NCBI GenBank assembly: GCA_965658765.1
Contig: CBFHTO010000014.1
Span: 1 to 64,000 of the forward strand
Reading direction: 5' to 3'
Length of the DNA stretch: 64,000 nucleotides
Origin: Glaciecola sp965658765
Lineage (GTDB): Bacteria; Pseudomonadota; Gammaproteobacteria; Enterobacterales; Alteromonadaceae
Shown: one piece after another, positions 17,153 through 26,150 of the stretch
Layout of the letters: each line of letters opens with the position of its first letter
How positions within the stretch are numbered: position 1 is the stretch's first letter
The notes under the pieces: model-generated
What the model saw: only the letters and a program-made list of their open reading frames with translations
Told to the model about the DNA's origin: nothing
Database searches by the model: none
Made by a program: the position numbers and the translations under genes

Positions 17153-19252
17153 ATGGAATTTGTTAGTTCTTTTTATTCGTTACTGATGAGTGCATCAGTA
17201 ATCACTTCGTTTGATTATTTTTGTTGGTTTGTTGCTGGAGGTCTTGTCGCTAGATTATTTCCAATTCTTTTAATCAAGATAAAGGTTTACGCAAAATACT
17301 TTTTGCTAAAACAGGAGCTTGCTAAAACGCATGTTCAGCCCGATGTGAAAGCATCACATGTCATTATTCAAGCACATAAACGGTTTGTTTTTATACTTAA
17401 GCATTTCAAAAACCCCATAGCTAGTACTAAAAAAGTGGTGGTGACTGTCCACAGGAGTTTTATAGCTAATACTAAAAAAGCATTTGTGACTGTCCACAGA
17501 GGTTTTTGTCAAAATATCATAGTCCAAATTCGCTCACTATTTCACAAACGATTTGCGCGTAAGGCTTTAGTTTCTTCTACAAAAGTACAGGCCCTTTGTT
17601 CTCACCCCAAAAACTTAGAAAACATAAGCACGATTAACGCTATCGATACTTCTTACAAAGCCGCTAATGAGCTGATTCAATTAGAGGAACCCATTGATAA
17701 TATTGATAAAGATAATGACAAATCTACTTACCATATTGATGTGAAAAGCAAACCGGGAACAAGACTTCCAAAAAATAGTATGGTTTGTGACAGTACACGT
17801 TCTCAACATTGTACAACTCGCTTTAAGGGGGCAGAGCGATATTTGTCTCAGTGTTTTTCGCCTAGCTGCTTGCAAACATCTCCCACTGATCAGGAACTCA
17901 CAGTCTTTACTGCGAAAAGTTCGAGTCAAAAAATGGACACATGCGTTTTGAATAGGCTCATCAATAAGCAAATTAGCTCATTGGAAAAAATGTTCACAAA
18001 TGTCAAAGTTGAGCGTTGTCTTGTAGAAAATTCGTCTGCCAACATAGTACTTTCAGTCACTTGGCTAAACCAAGCGATTTCAAGGTTACTAAATAACGCG
18101 ATAAAACATAGTCAGCAGAATGTCGAAATTTGCATAAGAAGCATCATAGATGAGAAATATTTAGTGCTTTGTGTAGAAGACAATGGCCCCGGACTTTCGA
18201 GTGAGGTACGCAATAAATTGAACCTCCTGCGTGTTCAAAATTATAAGGGATACAGACGAGACACAGATGAACATTTGCTTTTGAACTTGCCTGTCATACA
18301 AAAGCATATTGAAGCAACTGGCGGCCATTTTGATATCAATAGTTCTGCTAATAGCCACACATCAATTACTCTTAAAATCCCTTTGCGATTTTGCTCTACG
18401 CCTCAGATTAACGATTTTGAGCACTTGAAAATAGTAAGTAAATTTAAAGCGCCACCAGCGAATTCAAACATTGAAAAGGTGCTCTTGATATCAGATGAAG
18501 ACTATCATCTTACATTGCGTCAATCTTTACAAAAGCAGGTTTTTATAAGTCATTTTTCAACATTGGAGGCCGCGTTATTACAACTAAATAATCTTAAGCC
18601 AGATTGTATTGTTTTAAATATGAGAAGAAAATTAAATAACTCACTCTCTTTGCACGAGTGGCTTACGCAAAGTGAAGTGTTAAAGCAAATACCGCTTGTT
18701 TTAATTGCAGATGATTCAGAGACGCAGTCCAAGGTTGTAAATTTAAGAGCAGGAATTGCAGCAGTCATTGGCCAAGACCACTCCATGGTCGAATTACGAG
18801 CTACTCTAAAAACGGTCATGGCTTCTTATCGGAATTATCAGAAGATGATTGACGAGAGGCTTGCCAACTACCACATAAAACACTTAAGCCCTGCACTGGA
18901 TCCCGAGAGAATAATTAAAAATGACCATAGGCTTCAATTTTTGCAGAACTTAGATAAAGTATTTGAAAGTCATTATCAATCTGAGGGTTTAAAAGTAGGG
19001 TTCGTAGCAGATTGTCTACACATGACAGAAAAAACGTTTAATAGGCGTCTTATGAGTCATTGTCACACCACCTTTAGTGACGCATTACGAAAGTATCGTT
19101 TAACTAAAGCAAGCAAGCTCATATTAGAGGGCGAGATGATATCTAACGCCGCTTTTGAATGCGGGTTTACTTCCCCATCCTATTTTACTCAGTGTTTTCG
19201 AAAGCAGTATGGATTTAAACCTTCTGACTTAGTAAAAAAAGTATCAGATTAA
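17153..19252 (+). CDS. HATPase / pseudo-receiver / AraC-type HTH membrane regulator
   Basis: 699-residue protein with an uncommon domain order. One or two N-terminal hydrophobic segments (about residues 8-47) are followed by a basic linker with a 15-residue tandem duplication. A GHKL ATPase domain lies at about 297-410: N box NNAIKHSQQ, G1 box VEDNGPGLS. No HisKA-type phosphoacceptor His helix is seen ahead of it. A receiver-like domain at about 442-555 has Asn in the usual phospho-Asp place (CIVLNMRRKL). An AraC/XylS HTH fills 600-699. The design recalls hybrid one-protein two-component regulators, but with no periplasmic sensor domain. ATG 17153 has an AAGGA ribosome-binding site. Confidence 0.85.
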   Translation: MEFVSSFYSLLMSASVITSFDYFCWFVAGGLVARLFPILLIKIKVYAKYFLLKQELAKTHVQPDVKASHVIIQAHKRFVFILKHFKNPIASTKKVVVTVHRSFIANTKKAFVTVHRGFCQNIIVQIRSLFHKRFARKALVSSTKVQALCSHPKNLENISTINAIDTSYKAANELIQLEEPIDNIDKDNDKSTYHIDVKSKPGTRLPKNSMVCDSTRSQHCTTRFKGAERYLSQCFSPSCLQTSPTDQELTVFTAKSSSQKMDTCVLNRLINKQISSLEKMFTNVKVERCLVENSSANIVLSVTWLNQAISRLLNNAIKHSQQNVEICIRSIIDEKYLVLCVEDNGPGLSSEVRNKLNLLRVQNYKGYRRDTDEHLLLNLPVIQKHIEATGGHFDINSSANSHTSITLKIPLRFCSTPQINDFEHLKIVSKFKAPPANSNIEKVLLISDEDYHLTLRQSLQKQVFISHFSTLEAALLQLNNLKPDCIVLNMRRKLNNSLSLHEWLTQSEVLKQIPLVLIADDSETQSKVVNLRAGIAAVIGQDHSMVELRATLKTVMASYRNYQKMIDERLANYHIKHLSPALDPERIIKNDHRLQFLQNLDKVFESHYQSEGLKVGFVADCLHMTEKTFNRRLMSHCHTTFSDALRKYRLTKASKLILEGEMISNAAFECGFTSPSYFTQCFRKQYGFKPSDLVKKVSD
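17417..17506 (+). repeat. 45-bp in-frame tandem duplication
   Basis: Two adjacent 45-base copies (17417-17461 and 17462-17506), mostly identical outside a few central bases, code for two 15-residue units containing TKK...VTVHR. The period is exactly 15 codons, so the frame is kept. Confidence 0.9.
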
Positions 19253-19295
19253 TCAGGAACTGTTCATAAAGGCGACAAACAGAAAACAGGCATCC

Positions 19296-21509
19296 TTATC
19301 CGCTAATGACCTGTAACTGATTTATATCTGTGTCACCTTTTATGACTTTCAAGACGCCATCTTGGATTAAGCTCCGCATTCCATCAGCGGTTGCTTGTTC
19401 TTTCATTTCGTTTACTGAAGCCTCTTTATATATAAGACTCCGTAGTGCATCGGTCATGCCTAATAGCTCGTGTACGCCCGTTCTGCCTTTATAACCCGTA
19501 TCACTGCATTGATCACAACCTACCGCTTTGCTCAACATCAAAGGCGTTTCTACATTTAGTTCGTCAAACTGTTCAGAGCCATACTGACGTTTTAAAAAAG
19601 CGAGTTCCTGTTCATTTGCTTCATATTTCTCTTTACAGTTTGGACAAAGAGTACGGATTAAACGTTGCGCTAAAATACCGACACAAGCATCGGAAAAGTT
19701 CACAGGGTCAAGTCCTAAGTCGAGCAGACGAGTGATAGTTTCAGGGGCTGAGTTCGTGTGTAGTGTCGATAGAACCAAGTGGCCTGTGAGCGATGCTTCT
19801 ATACCAGCATGCGCAGTTTCTTTATCTCGCATCTCACCGATCAAAATAATGTCGGGGTCTGCCCTTAAAAAGGCTCGTAATGCATTCGCGAAAGTAAAGC
19901 CGATCTTTGATTGCACTTGAACCTGTTGAAGGCCTGGCTGAGTGATCTCAACAGGATCTTCAGCTGTCCAGATCTTTTTGTCCGGCGTATTTAAGTAACC
20001 CAATATTGCGTGTAATGTAGTTGTTTTACCGGAACCTGTTGGCCCAACCACCAGTAAAATACCATGTGGCTTTTTGATCATACTTTCGATCATTTCAAGA
20101 TTACGTGGTGACAGGTTCATTTTTTCAATCGGCATCGCGCCACCAGTGGCCAATATCCTCATTACGACCCCTTCACCCGCAACGGTCGGAATCGTTGCAA
20201 CCCGCACTTCTACCGCTTGGCCGCCAGACCTAAACGCAAGTTTTCCATCTTGCGGGATGCGCTTTTCTGCGATGTTTAAACTAGACATTATTTTGATACG
20301 AGCAATCACCGCGCTGTGATGTGACGCGGGTACTTGATTGATGTCTCGTACTACGCCGTCCACTCTCATTCTTACTCTAGTCGGGGCGCCTTTTTCAGGG
20401 TCGATATGTATGTCAGATGCATTCAAGCGTTTAGCATCATGAAGAATACGGCTCACCAAACGCACAACGGCAGGTGCATCTTCTGCTAGGTCATCCGTCT
20501 GGTCGTCAACTTCTTCATAGCTAGTGCCAATCTCATCTAATATCTCATCTAACTCACCGGGCGCAGCCCCCGCGCTATTTTCTCCTAGATATTGTAATAT
20601 TTGATTGGGCAATCCAACTGCAATGTCGTAGCTATCTATCCCTAAAGCGCTTTCAATTTCCATAAGTAGCTGAGCATTGTTTGGCTCAGCCATCAGTACA
20701 GTTGGTTGTTCATGCACGTTAGCTATCACAGCCACATAGTTGCGTTTAAGATAAGATAAGTTGAGCTTTGCTTCGTTGTGATACAGGTGAAAATCGTCTG
20801 GCAGATAGGCAATAAAAGGTACTTGATAATGGACAGAAAGCGCGTTGCCTATTACGGTTTCGTTTATTCTGTATTCTGATACTAGGCGCTGAACGGTGTG
20901 TGTTACATCTGGGTCTTTAGTGAGTTCGCCCAAGATTTTTTCAGATATCAGGCCTTGGTATATAAGGTAGTCAAAGGGATTTTTCGTCCCGCCTAATTCG
21001 TAACGAAATTTATCGCCTAAAATATCCGAAATCTGCAGTGCAAGGTCTAAATCTTCAGCATCAAACTCCGCCTCAGACTTATTGATAATTTGCATAACAC
21101 CCATCAATACGTTGGCATTCATTACGGGTACACATAAGATATTACGAGTAGTGAATTTGTTTGTTTGGTCGAACTTTTTATCAAATTTCAACCTAAAATG
21201 TATGCCTTCAAGCATCTTATCGTTATACGGATCATTAATGATCAGGGGTTGTTGTGCCATTGCAACATAACCAGCAATGGATTGAGGACTTATAGGTACT
21301 TTGATTTCGGTGCGTTCTTTGCCTGTTTTGAATCTAGCGACTAAGTCTTGATGTTGTGATCTTCGCTGGAAAAGAGATATACGCTGTGCGTCGAAAGCTT
21401 GAAGAATGATAGGCTCGATCTGTTGGAAAGCATCTAGCAAAGTTGAATGTTCGTTCAACTTTGTCCTTAGGGTATCTAATAACTGCGTACTCTGAATACT
21501 TGTGAACAT
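19296..21509 (-). CDS. GspE/PilB-family secretion ATPase with N-terminal GAF domain
   Basis: 737-residue protein of the type II secretion/type IV pilus ATPase family. A GAF-like domain lies at about residues 15-165, a GspE/MshE N-terminal-type domain at about 180-310, and the hexameric ATPase from about 345 to the end. Walker A is GPTGSGKTT (near residue 487); the Asp-box and Walker B region reads RAFLRADPDIILIGEMRD; a CPNC...CDQC zinc motif follows. It stands alone, convergent with the AraC-type gene, with no pseudopilin or secretin genes next to it. The GAF domain suggests ATPase control by a small ligand. Its partner secretion or pilus system is unknown. Confidence 0.88.
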   Translation of the reverse strand: MFTSIQSTQLLDTLRTKLNEHSTLLDAFQQIEPIILQAFDAQRISLFQRRSQHQDLVARFKTGKERTEIKVPISPQSIAGYVAMAQQPLIINDPYNDKMLEGIHFRLKFDKKFDQTNKFTTRNILCVPVMNANVLMGVMQIINKSEAEFDAEDLDLALQISDILGDKFRYELGGTKNPFDYLIYQGLISEKILGELTKDPDVTHTVQRLVSEYRINETVIGNALSVHYQVPFIAYLPDDFHLYHNEAKLNLSYLKRNYVAVIANVHEQPTVLMAEPNNAQLLMEIESALGIDSYDIAVGLPNQILQYLGENSAGAAPGELDEILDEIGTSYEEVDDQTDDLAEDAPAVVRLVSRILHDAKRLNASDIHIDPEKGAPTRVRMRVDGVVRDINQVPASHHSAVIARIKIMSSLNIAEKRIPQDGKLAFRSGGQAVEVRVATIPTVAGEGVVMRILATGGAMPIEKMNLSPRNLEMIESMIKKPHGILLVVGPTGSGKTTTLHAILGYLNTPDKKIWTAEDPVEITQPGLQQVQVQSKIGFTFANALRAFLRADPDIILIGEMRDKETAHAGIEASLTGHLVLSTLHTNSAPETITRLLDLGLDPVNFSDACVGILAQRLIRTLCPNCKEKYEANEQELAFLKRQYGSEQFDELNVETPLMLSKAVGCDQCSDTGYKGRTGVHELLGMTDALRSLIYKEASVNEMKEQATADGMRSLIQDGVLKVIKGDTDINQLQVISG

Positions 21510-21778
21510 GTGCCTGTTGGACTCTCTCTTATTCCAAATTTTGGTGGATTTATATTATGATATATAGATTTAGTTTAACATAAACGCAAAGTGTATCGTC
21601 ATTTATCGGCTATTCTGTGTAAGCCATTAGTGAATCAAACAAGCTTAAAGTTCAGTAGATTCATAAACTAAGCGATATTATTAGGATTATAAAACCCAAA
21701 TAACAACGTAGCGTATGTTACAACGTGCGCTGTTATTTATATAGCCGTACTCAAATACTGCTTTTTTACACAAAAAAC

Positions 21779-21806
21779 TTGTCATCACCCCTCAAGCATG
21801 TATAAT
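21779..21806 (+). promoter_or_regulatory. sigma-70 promoter of the S10 operon
   Basis: TTGTCA at 21779-21784 and a perfect TATAAT at 21801-21806, 16 bases apart, about 270 bases upstream of rpsJ. It is the best sigma-70 promoter seen in the 565-base gap 21510-22074. A GC-rich discriminator (TCGCGCCC) follows the -10, as expected for stringently controlled ribosomal promoters. Confidence 0.85.
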
Positions 21807-21813
21807 TCGCGCC

Positions 21814-22074
21814 CACTGTCGAGCATACATATGTAATGAAAGGCAAGGTTAGTGGGTAATATTTAGGTCTATTAGCGTTAACGCTCCTTTAAGTATTACC
21901 ACGCGAAGCGCAACATAAAAGGTGTTTTTGATATGTTGCATCAGCACACTAGTTATATGAACAGGACCTCAATAAGAGGTTATTGGTTTACGCACATCTT
22001 TTCTCCTACTCTTTAAATAGAGAAGTATGGACGAAAAGGTGAATTTTTTTGTTCTTTCGATTGGAGCTTAATCG
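21814..22074 (+). ncRNA. S10 operon mRNA leader (candidate L4-responsive)
   Basis: About 260 bases of untranslated leader lie between the promoter and rpsJ. A long imperfect hairpin pairs 21852-21865 with 21890-21902 and encloses the perfect palindrome AGCGTTAACGCT. A smaller stem (ACCTC/GAGGT) lies near 21966-21980. In enteric and many other gammaproteobacteria, ribosomal protein L4 binds the S10 leader to repress its own operon by attenuation and translation control. Position and length fit such a leader, but I did not match it to a covariance model. Confidence 0.55.
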
Positions 22075-22386
22075 ATGCCAAATCAAAGAATTCGTATTCG
22101 TTTGAAAGCGTTTGATCATAAATTGATCGATCAGTCTACAGCGGAAATCGTTGAAACAGCTAAGCGTACTGGTGCTCAGGTAAGTGGTCCTATTCCACTT
22201 CCTACCCGCAAGGAACGTTATACTGTGTTGATTTCTCCGCACGTAAACAAAGACGCGCGCGATCAATACGAAATCCGCACACACAAGCGTTTAGTAGATA
22301 TCATTGAACCAACTGATAAAACGGTTGATGCTTTGATGAGATTGGACTTAGCAGCGGGCGTTGATGTTCAAATCAGCCTAGGCTAA
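22075..22386 (+). CDS. rpsJ: 30S ribosomal protein S10
   Basis: 103 residues, full length. The conserved start MPNQRIRIRLKAFDHKLIDQ and the block ISPHVNKDARDQYEIRTHKR are present. First gene of the operon; a GGAG ribosome-binding site lies 8 bases before the ATG. S10 is a 30S head protein that also serves as NusE in transcription antitermination. Confidence 0.99.
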   Translation: MPNQRIRIRLKAFDHKLIDQSTAEIVETAKRTGAQVSGPIPLPTRKERYTVLISPHVNKDARDQYEIRTHKRLVDIIEPTDKTVDALMRLDLAAGVDVQISLG

Positions 22387-22404
22387 AAGAAGAGGGTAAT
22401 AACA

Positions 22405-23043
22405 ATGTCGATTGGTCTTATCGGTCGTAAAGTAGGAATGACTCGCATCTTTACAGAAGATGGCGCATCTATCCCTGTGACTGTTATCGAAGCGACCCCT
22501 AACCGTGTTACTCAGTTACGTACTGACGACGTTGACGGTTATCGTGCACTACAAGTTACCACTGGTACAAAGAAAGCAAACCGAGTTAACAAAGCTGCTG
22601 CTGGTCACTTCGCGAAAGCAGGTGTTGAAGCGGGCCGTGGTTTGTGGGAGTTCCGTCTCGCCGATGGCGAAGGTAACGAAATTGAAGTGGGCAGTGAAAT
22701 CACTGTGGAAATCTTCAATGACACGAAAAAAGTTGATGTAGCAGGCACATCAAAAGGTAAAGGTTTTGCTGGCGCAATTAAACGTTGGAACTTTAGTTCT
22801 CAGCGTATGACGCACGGTAACTCATTGTCTCACAGAGCACCTGGTTCAATTGGTCAAAACCAAAGTCCAGGTAAAGTATTCAAAGGTAAAAAGATGGCCG
22901 GTCAACTTGGTAATAAACAAGTGACTACTCAATCTTTGGAACTCGTTCGTGTTGATTCTGAAAACAACCTTTTATTAATCAAAGGTGCCGTACCTGGCGC
23001 AACTGGCAGCGACGTAGTCGTAAAGCCAGCTGTTAAAGCGTAA
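22405..23043 (+). CDS. rplC: 50S ribosomal protein L3
   Basis: 212 residues. The N terminus MSIGLIGRKVGMTRIFTEDG and the glycine-rich loop with the methylated-Gln site region (GSIGQNQSPGKVFKGKKMAG) are typical of L3, an early assembly protein near the peptidyl transferase centre. A GAGGG ribosome-binding site precedes the ATG; 18 bases separate it from rpsJ. Confidence 0.99.
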   Translation: MSIGLIGRKVGMTRIFTEDGASIPVTVIEATPNRVTQLRTDDVDGYRALQVTTGTKKANRVNKAAAGHFAKAGVEAGRGLWEFRLADGEGNEIEVGSEITVEIFNDTKKVDVAGTSKGKGFAGAIKRWNFSSQRMTHGNSLSHRAPGSIGQNQSPGKVFKGKKMAGQLGNKQVTTQSLELVRVDSENNLLLIKGAVPGATGSDVVVKPAVKA

Positions 23044-23060
23044 CGTTTGGGAGTGAACTG

Positions 23061-23666
23061 ATGGAATTAACATTGAAAGACGCGAACAGCGCTCTTGAAG
23101 TATCCGACGCCACTTTTGGACGTGAGTTCAACGAAGCGCTAGTACACCAAGTAGTAGTTGCCTTTGGTGCAGGTGCTCGTCAGGGTACTAAAGCACAGAA
23201 GACTCGCTCAGAAGTACGTGGTGGTGGTAAGAAGCCATGGCGTCAAAAAGGCACTGGCCGTGCGCGTGCTGGTACTATCCGAAGCCCAATATGGGTTGGC
23301 GGTGGTCGTGCATTTGCTGCAAAGCCTCGTGACTTTGATCAAAAAGTAAATAAAAAGATGTACCGTGGTGCGATTAAAAGCATCCTTTCAGAATTGGTAC
23401 GTCAAGAACGTTTAATCGTTGTAGAGAAGTTTGGTGTTGAAGCACCAAAAACGAAAGAACTATTAAGCAAATTAAATGAACTTGAATTAAAAGACGTATT
23501 AATTGTAACAGGCGAAGTTGATGAGAACTTGTTCTTAGCTTCTAGAAACCTATACAAAGTAGACGTTCGTGACGTTCAAGGCATAGACCCAGTTAGTCTT
23601 ATTGCTTTTGAAAAAGTACTAATGACTGCCGACGCGGTGAAGCAACTTGAGGAGGCACTAGCATGA
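23061..23666 (+). CDS. rplD: 50S ribosomal protein L4
   Basis: 201 residues. The extended basic loop (KTRSEVRGGGKKPWRQKGTG) that lines the exit tunnel and is the usual site of macrolide-resistance changes is intact. L4 is also the expected autoregulator of this operon in gammaproteobacteria. Its stop overlaps the rplW start by four bases (ATGA). Confidence 0.99.
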   Translation: MELTLKDANSALEVSDATFGREFNEALVHQVVVAFGAGARQGTKAQKTRSEVRGGGKKPWRQKGTGRARAGTIRSPIWVGGGRAFAAKPRDFDQKVNKKMYRGAIKSILSELVRQERLIVVEKFGVEAPKTKELLSKLNELELKDVLIVTGEVDENLFLASRNLYKVDVRDVQGIDPVSLIAFEKVLMTADAVKQLEEALA

Positions 23667-23962
23667 ACGAACAACGTTTAATGAAAGTGCTATTAGCACC
23701 TCATATTTCAGAAAAGTCTACAATGGCTGCTGAATCAAGCAACACTTTCGTTTTCAAAGTATTGAAAAACGCAAATAAAGCCGAAATAAAAGCAGCGGTA
23801 GAGAAGCTGTTTGAAGTTGAAGTGGAAGGCGTTCGTACGGTAAACGTAAAGGGTAAAGTTAAGCGTCATGGTATGGCGTTCGGCAAACGCAGCGACTGGA
23901 AAAAAGCCTATGTAGTGCTTAAAGAAGGTCAAGACATCGACTTCGTCGGTGCGGCTGAATAA
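23663..23962 (+). CDS. rplW: 50S ribosomal protein L23
   Basis: 99 residues. APHISEKSTMAAE at the N terminus and the VEGVRTVNVKGKVKR loop identify L23, which sits at the tunnel exit and docks trigger factor and SRP. The ATGA overlap with rplD implies translational coupling. Confidence 0.99.
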   Translation: MNEQRLMKVLLAPHISEKSTMAAESSNTFVFKVLKNANKAEIKAAVEKLFEVEVEGVRTVNVKGKVKRHGMAFGKRSDWKKAYVVLKEGQDIDFVGAAE

Positions 23963-23973
23963 GGGGATTTGAT

Positions 23974-24798
23974 ATGCCATTATTAAAAGCTAAACCTACC
24001 TCTGCTGGTCGTCGTCACGTTGTTCAGGTAATCAATCCTGATTTACACAAAGGCGCTCCACATGCTCCATTGCTTGAGAAAAATAGCAAGAGTGGTGGTC
24101 GTAATAACAACGGTCGAATCACAGTACGTCATATCGGTGGTGGTCATAAACATCACTATCGTGTAATCGACTTTAAACGCAATAAAGACGGTATTCCGGC
24201 TAAAATTGAGCGTTTAGAATATGATCCAAACCGCTCTGCAAATATTGCACTTGTGCTTTATGCAGACGGTGAGCGTCGCTACATCCTAGCGCCTAAAGGT
24301 GCAAAAGCAGGCGACGCTGTACAATCTGGTGCTGATGCTCCTATAAAAGCAGGTAATGCAATGCCTATGCGCAACATTCCTGTAGGTTCAACAGTTCACG
24401 CGATTGAAATGAAGCCAGGCAAAGGAGCTCAAATCGCTCGCTCTGCTGGTAACTATGCACAAATACTTGCTCGTGAAGGAACTTACGTAACATTGCGTTT
24501 GCGTTCTGGCGAAGTACGTAAGGTATTATCTGATTGTCGCGCCACCATTGGTGAAGTCGGGAATTCAGAGCATATGCTTCGTTCACTAGGTAAAGCTGGC
24601 GCAAATCGCTGGCGCGGAATTCGCCCAACTGTTCGTGGTGTTGCCATGAACCCAGTTGATCACCCACACGGTGGTGGTGAAGGTCGTACGTCTGGTGGTC
24701 GCCACCCAGTATCACCTTGGGGTGTTCCTACCAAAGGTAAGAAAACCCGAAGTAACAAGCGTACAGATAAACTTATCGTACGTCGTCGTAACAAGTAA
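23974..24798 (+). CDS. rplB: 50S ribosomal protein L2
   Basis: 274 residues. L2 binds 23S rRNA at the subunit interface. The conserved C-terminal segment AMNPVDHPHGGGEGRT contains the histidine essential for peptidyl transfer support. GGGG ribosome-binding stretch before the ATG; 11 bases after rplW. Confidence 0.99.
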   Translation: MPLLKAKPTSAGRRHVVQVINPDLHKGAPHAPLLEKNSKSGGRNNNGRITVRHIGGGHKHHYRVIDFKRNKDGIPAKIERLEYDPNRSANIALVLYADGERRYILAPKGAKAGDAVQSGADAPIKAGNAMPMRNIPVGSTVHAIEMKPGKGAQIARSAGNYAQILAREGTYVTLRLRSGEVRKVLSDCRATIGEVGNSEHMLRSLGKAGANRWRGIRPTVRGVAMNPVDHPHGGGEGRTSGGRHPVSPWGVPTKGKKTRSNKRTDKLIVRRRNK

Positions 24799-24813
24799 AA
24801 GCGAGGATTCACC

Positions 24814-25089
24814 ATGCCACGTTCTCTCAAGAAAGGTCCTTTTATTGACCTGCACTTGCTGAAGAAGGTAGAAGCTGCAGTGGAAAAAGGCGAAAAGAAA
24901 CCAATTAAGACTTGGTCTCGTCGCTCTATGATAATCCCTGATATGATCGGATTAACCATTGCAGTCCATAACGGTCGCCAACACGTTCCTGTATTTGTCA
25001 GTGACGAGATGGTAGGCCACAAGTTGGGCGAATTTGCGCCAACGCGTACTTATCGCGGCCATGTCGCTGATAAGAAAGCCAAACGATAA
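24814..25089 (+). CDS. rpsS: 30S ribosomal protein S19
   Basis: 91 residues. MPRSLKKGPFIDLHLL at the start and GHKLGEFAPTRTYRGH near the end are diagnostic for S19, which forms the 30S head with S13. A GCGAGGA ribosome-binding site precedes the ATG. Confidence 0.99.
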   Translation: MPRSLKKGPFIDLHLLKKVEAAVEKGEKKPIKTWSRRSMIIPDMIGLTIAVHNGRQHVPVFVSDEMVGHKLGEFAPTRTYRGHVADKKAKR

Positions 25090-25101
25090 CAGGAGAATGA
25101 A

Positions 25102-25434
25102 ATGGAAGTTTTAGCTAAACACCGTCATGCTCGCGTATCGGCTCAAAAGGCACGCTTGGTTGCAGATCAAATCCGCGGGTTACATGTTGAGAAAGCGCTA
25201 GAAGTGCTTACTTACAGCCCAAAGAAAAGCGCAGCGCTAGTCAAGAAAGTTCTTGAGTCAGCGATCGCCAATGCTGAAAATAACGAAGGCGCCGATATTG
25301 ATGAGTTATCAGTAGCGAAAATCTTTGTTGACGAAGGCCCAACTATGAAGCGTATTAAGCCACGAGCCAAAGGCCGTGCTGATCGTATTTTTAAGCGTAG
25401 CAGTCACATCACTGTGGTTGTGGCGGATAACTAG
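25102..25434 (+). CDS. rplV: 50S ribosomal protein L22
   Basis: 110 residues. AKHRHARVSAQKARLVADQI and the beta-hairpin end GPTMKRIKPRAKGRADRI that reaches into the exit tunnel identify L22. A strong CAGGAG ribosome-binding site precedes the ATG. Confidence 0.99.
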   Translation: MEVLAKHRHARVSAQKARLVADQIRGLHVEKALEVLTYSPKKSAALVKKVLESAIANAENNEGADIDELSVAKIFVDEGPTMKRIKPRAKGRADRIFKRSSHITVVVADN

Positions 25435-25443
25435 GAGTAGATA

Positions 25444-26148
25444 ATGGGACAGAAGGTTCATCCTACCGGTATACGCCTGGGTATCAGCAAACCATGGACA
25501 TCCACCTGGTACGCTAATACAGCAGAATATGCCGACAATTTATATAGTGACCATCAAGTTCGTCAGTATCTGACAAAAGAACTTAAAAATGCATCACTTT
25601 CTAAAATCGTAATCGAGCGCCCAGCGAAAAGCATACGTGTGACTGTTCACACAGCTCGTCCTGGTGTTGTTATCGGTAAAAAAGGTGAAGACGTAGAAAA
25701 ATTACGTAATCACATCACTAAGCTTGCAGGTGTACCTGCACAAGTGAACATTGCCGAAGTTCGTAAACCTGAACTAGATGCTCAGTTAGTTGGAGATTCA
25801 ATCTCTAGCCAGCTAGAACGGCGCGTTATGTTCCGTCGTGCTATGAAGCGTGCGGTACAAAACGCAATGCGTTTAGGCGCACTTGGTATCAAGGTCGAAG
25901 TTAGTGGTCGTTTAGGTGGTGCTGAAATCGCACGCGGTGAGTGGTATCGTGAAGGTCGTGTACCTTTGCATACTTTCCGTGCAGACATCGATTACGCTAC
26001 GTCTGAAGCATTAACCCAATATGGAATTATTGGCGTTAAGGTTTGGATCTTCAAAGGTGAAGTGTTAGGTGGTTTACCACTAACCCAAGAGCAACCAGCT
26101 CCATCTTCACCTAAGAAGAAAGGCCGTAATCCTAAGCGTGAGGGCTAA
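25444..26148 (+). CDS. rpsC: 30S ribosomal protein S3
   Basis: 234 residues. The start MGQKVHPTGIRLGI and the KH-domain GXXG motif in VVIGKKGEDVEKLR identify S3, part of the mRNA entry helicase. The C terminus ends in a Lys/Arg/Pro-rich tail. An AGGAG ribosome-binding site lies close to the ATG. Confidence 0.99.
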   Translation: MGQKVHPTGIRLGISKPWTSTWYANTAEYADNLYSDHQVRQYLTKELKNASLSKIVIERPAKSIRVTVHTARPGVVIGKKGEDVEKLRNHITKLAGVPAQVNIAEVRKPELDAQLVGDSISSQLERRVMFRRAMKRAVQNAMRLGALGIKVEVSGRLGGAEIARGEWYREGRVPLHTFRADIDYATSEALTQYGIIGVKVWIFKGEVLGGLPLTQEQPAPSSPKKKGRNPKREG

Positions 26149-26150
26149 TC

